In this document: piece after piece, positions 47,951 through 48,804 of the stretch
Numbering within the stretch: position 1 is the first letter of the stretch
Layout: each line of letters starts with the position of its first letter
Program-made: the position numbers and the translations under genes
Assembly (NCBI GenBank): GCA_024278915.1
Contig: JAJRSG010000301.1
Coordinates: 1 to 48,804, forward strand
Length of the DNA stretch: 48,804 nt
Direction of reading: 5' to 3'
DNA from: Alphaproteobacteria bacterium
GTDB taxonomy: Bacteria > Pseudomonadota > Alphaproteobacteria > Caulobacterales > Maricaulaceae
The notes under the pieces: model-generated
The model's input: the letters and a program-made list of their open reading frames with translations, nothing else
Database searches by the model: none
Told to the model about the DNA's origin: nothing

Positions 47951-48445
47951 TCACGATAGTTGTTTAAGTTTCTTCAAACGTGTAGAAATGAAAAATATGC
48001 CAATTGGCAAATAGACATATAAAAGGAAAGTGCCAAATACATTTGTACGTTTATTAAAAACTTCTTTTTCTGAATATGCTAGTGCTTTAGCCGCGAGGAA
48101 TAAAGTACACACAAAAGAAAGACAAAATAACGCTCCCGTGATACCGGCAAACCTATCTACTAAAGCACTTGGTTCAAAGTAGTGAAAAATATTCAAAGAA
48201 ATTGCACTCCCTAAGAAAAACCCACTTGCAGAAAATAATATTTTATACCTCTTTAAATATAGTGCTTTGTGATGGCCTTCCTTGATGGTCTTTATTGATA
48301 CTAATGCCCAATAATAGTGCAATGTAATTATGATGAATAACATTGCACCATACGCTAGCTTGGAAAAAACATTAATTTGCATGGCATATAAAACTGGTGT
48401 CAGAATGATATACAAAAGATAAATGAATAGGGTAATATTTTTCAT
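47951..48445 (-). CDS. Hypothetical integral membrane protein
   Basis: Four to five TM segments, intact ORF. Confidence 0.55.
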   Translation of the reverse strand: MKNITLFIYLLYIILTPVLYAMQINVFSKLAYGAMLFIIITLHYYWALVSIKTIKEGHHKALYLKRYKILFSASGFFLGSAISLNIFHYFEPSALVDRFAGITGALFCLSFVCTLFLAAKALAYSEKEVFNKRTNVFGTFLLYVYLPIGIFFISTRLKKLKQLS

Positions 48446-48457
48446 GTTATCGTATCC

Positions 48458-48642
48458 TTAGAAGCAATATGAATTTGCTATAGCATTCGCAGCTCTATCG
48501 AGATCAATACCAACCTTAGCATTAAGACCAAAAAGTACTGCAAGGTTAAATGAAACTCCAAAGAAAGCATCAATTTCTTTTGTAGTAACTAGCGGTGCTG
48601 CTTTGATATTAAAAATTTCATCTGAAGTTCTTATACTCGTAC
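48458..48642 (-). pseudogene. Truncated CDS remnant (C-terminus only)
   Basis: Minus-strand frame ...TSIRTSDEIFNIKAAPLVTTKEIDAFFGVSFNLAVLFGLNAKVGIDLDRAANAIANSYCF*, open up to the IS6-like end at 48643. Confidence 0.55.
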
Positions 48643-48661
48643 GGGCATTGTCAGAGGAAAG
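48643..48661. repeat. Solo IS6-like terminal repeat
   Basis: GGGCATTGTCAGAGGAAAG, abutting an IS3-type end. Confidence 0.7.
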
Positions 48662-48662
48662 T

Positions 48663-48804
48663 TTGAACCGCCCCGGGTTTGCCGGAGGCTGTTTAGTTTA
48701 AGTTATGCTGCTTTCGGGACTTTGTCTAGGTTTGCATAATAATTTTCCTCTGCTTCTGCGGGCGGGATATTGCCAATCGGCCCTAGTATCCTTTTGTGAT
48801 TGAA
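48663..48804 (-). mobile_element. IS3-family element, 3' end, with transposase C-terminus (CDS 48703 to beyond window)
   Basis: Minus strand FNHKRILGPIGNIPPAEAEENYYANLDKVPKAA*, typical IS3 OrfB C-terminus; terminal sequence TTTGAACCGCCCCGGGTTTGCCGGAGGCTGTTT. Confidence 0.82.

Overview
The window is a chromosomal segment from an alphaproteobacterium. This is inferred from gene order (mutM / echA / rpsT / dnaA on one side, ubiE / ubiB / coaBC / dut on the other) and from protein family recognition by eye; no searches were run. About 0-38.8 kb is mostly housekeeping: LpoA/YraM-like lipoprotein, rsmI, yraN, recF, dnaN, panC, D,D-carboxypeptidase, clpS, clpA, dnaA, rpsT, mutM, ubiE, mobA, moeA, moaC, a sensor kinase, DPP-IV peptidase, ubiB, coaBC, dut, cysK, moeB/thiF, fabI and a TerC protein. 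An AT-rich two-gene insertion (AAA15/21 ATPase + RloB-like TOPRIM protein, 4.57-6.57 kb) lies between dnaN and panC and is a candidate anti-phage system. About 38.8-48.8 kb is accessory. It contains long palindromic repeats, an N-formylglutamate amidohydrolase gene split by an in-frame stop, a tRNA-Ser(GGA) next to a rearranged partial copy of itself, and then a patchwork of mobile-element debris. That debris includes internally deleted IS6-like (MITE-like) elements in inverted orientation around cargo genes, a polymorphic-toxin-like C-terminal stub with a putative immunity gene, an AbrB/Doc toxin-antitoxin pair, a possible RAYT remnant with its repeat, and the 3' end of an IS3-family element. 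The most promising observations are the ATPase/RloB pair and the IS6-derived MITE cassettes next to tRNA-Ser.
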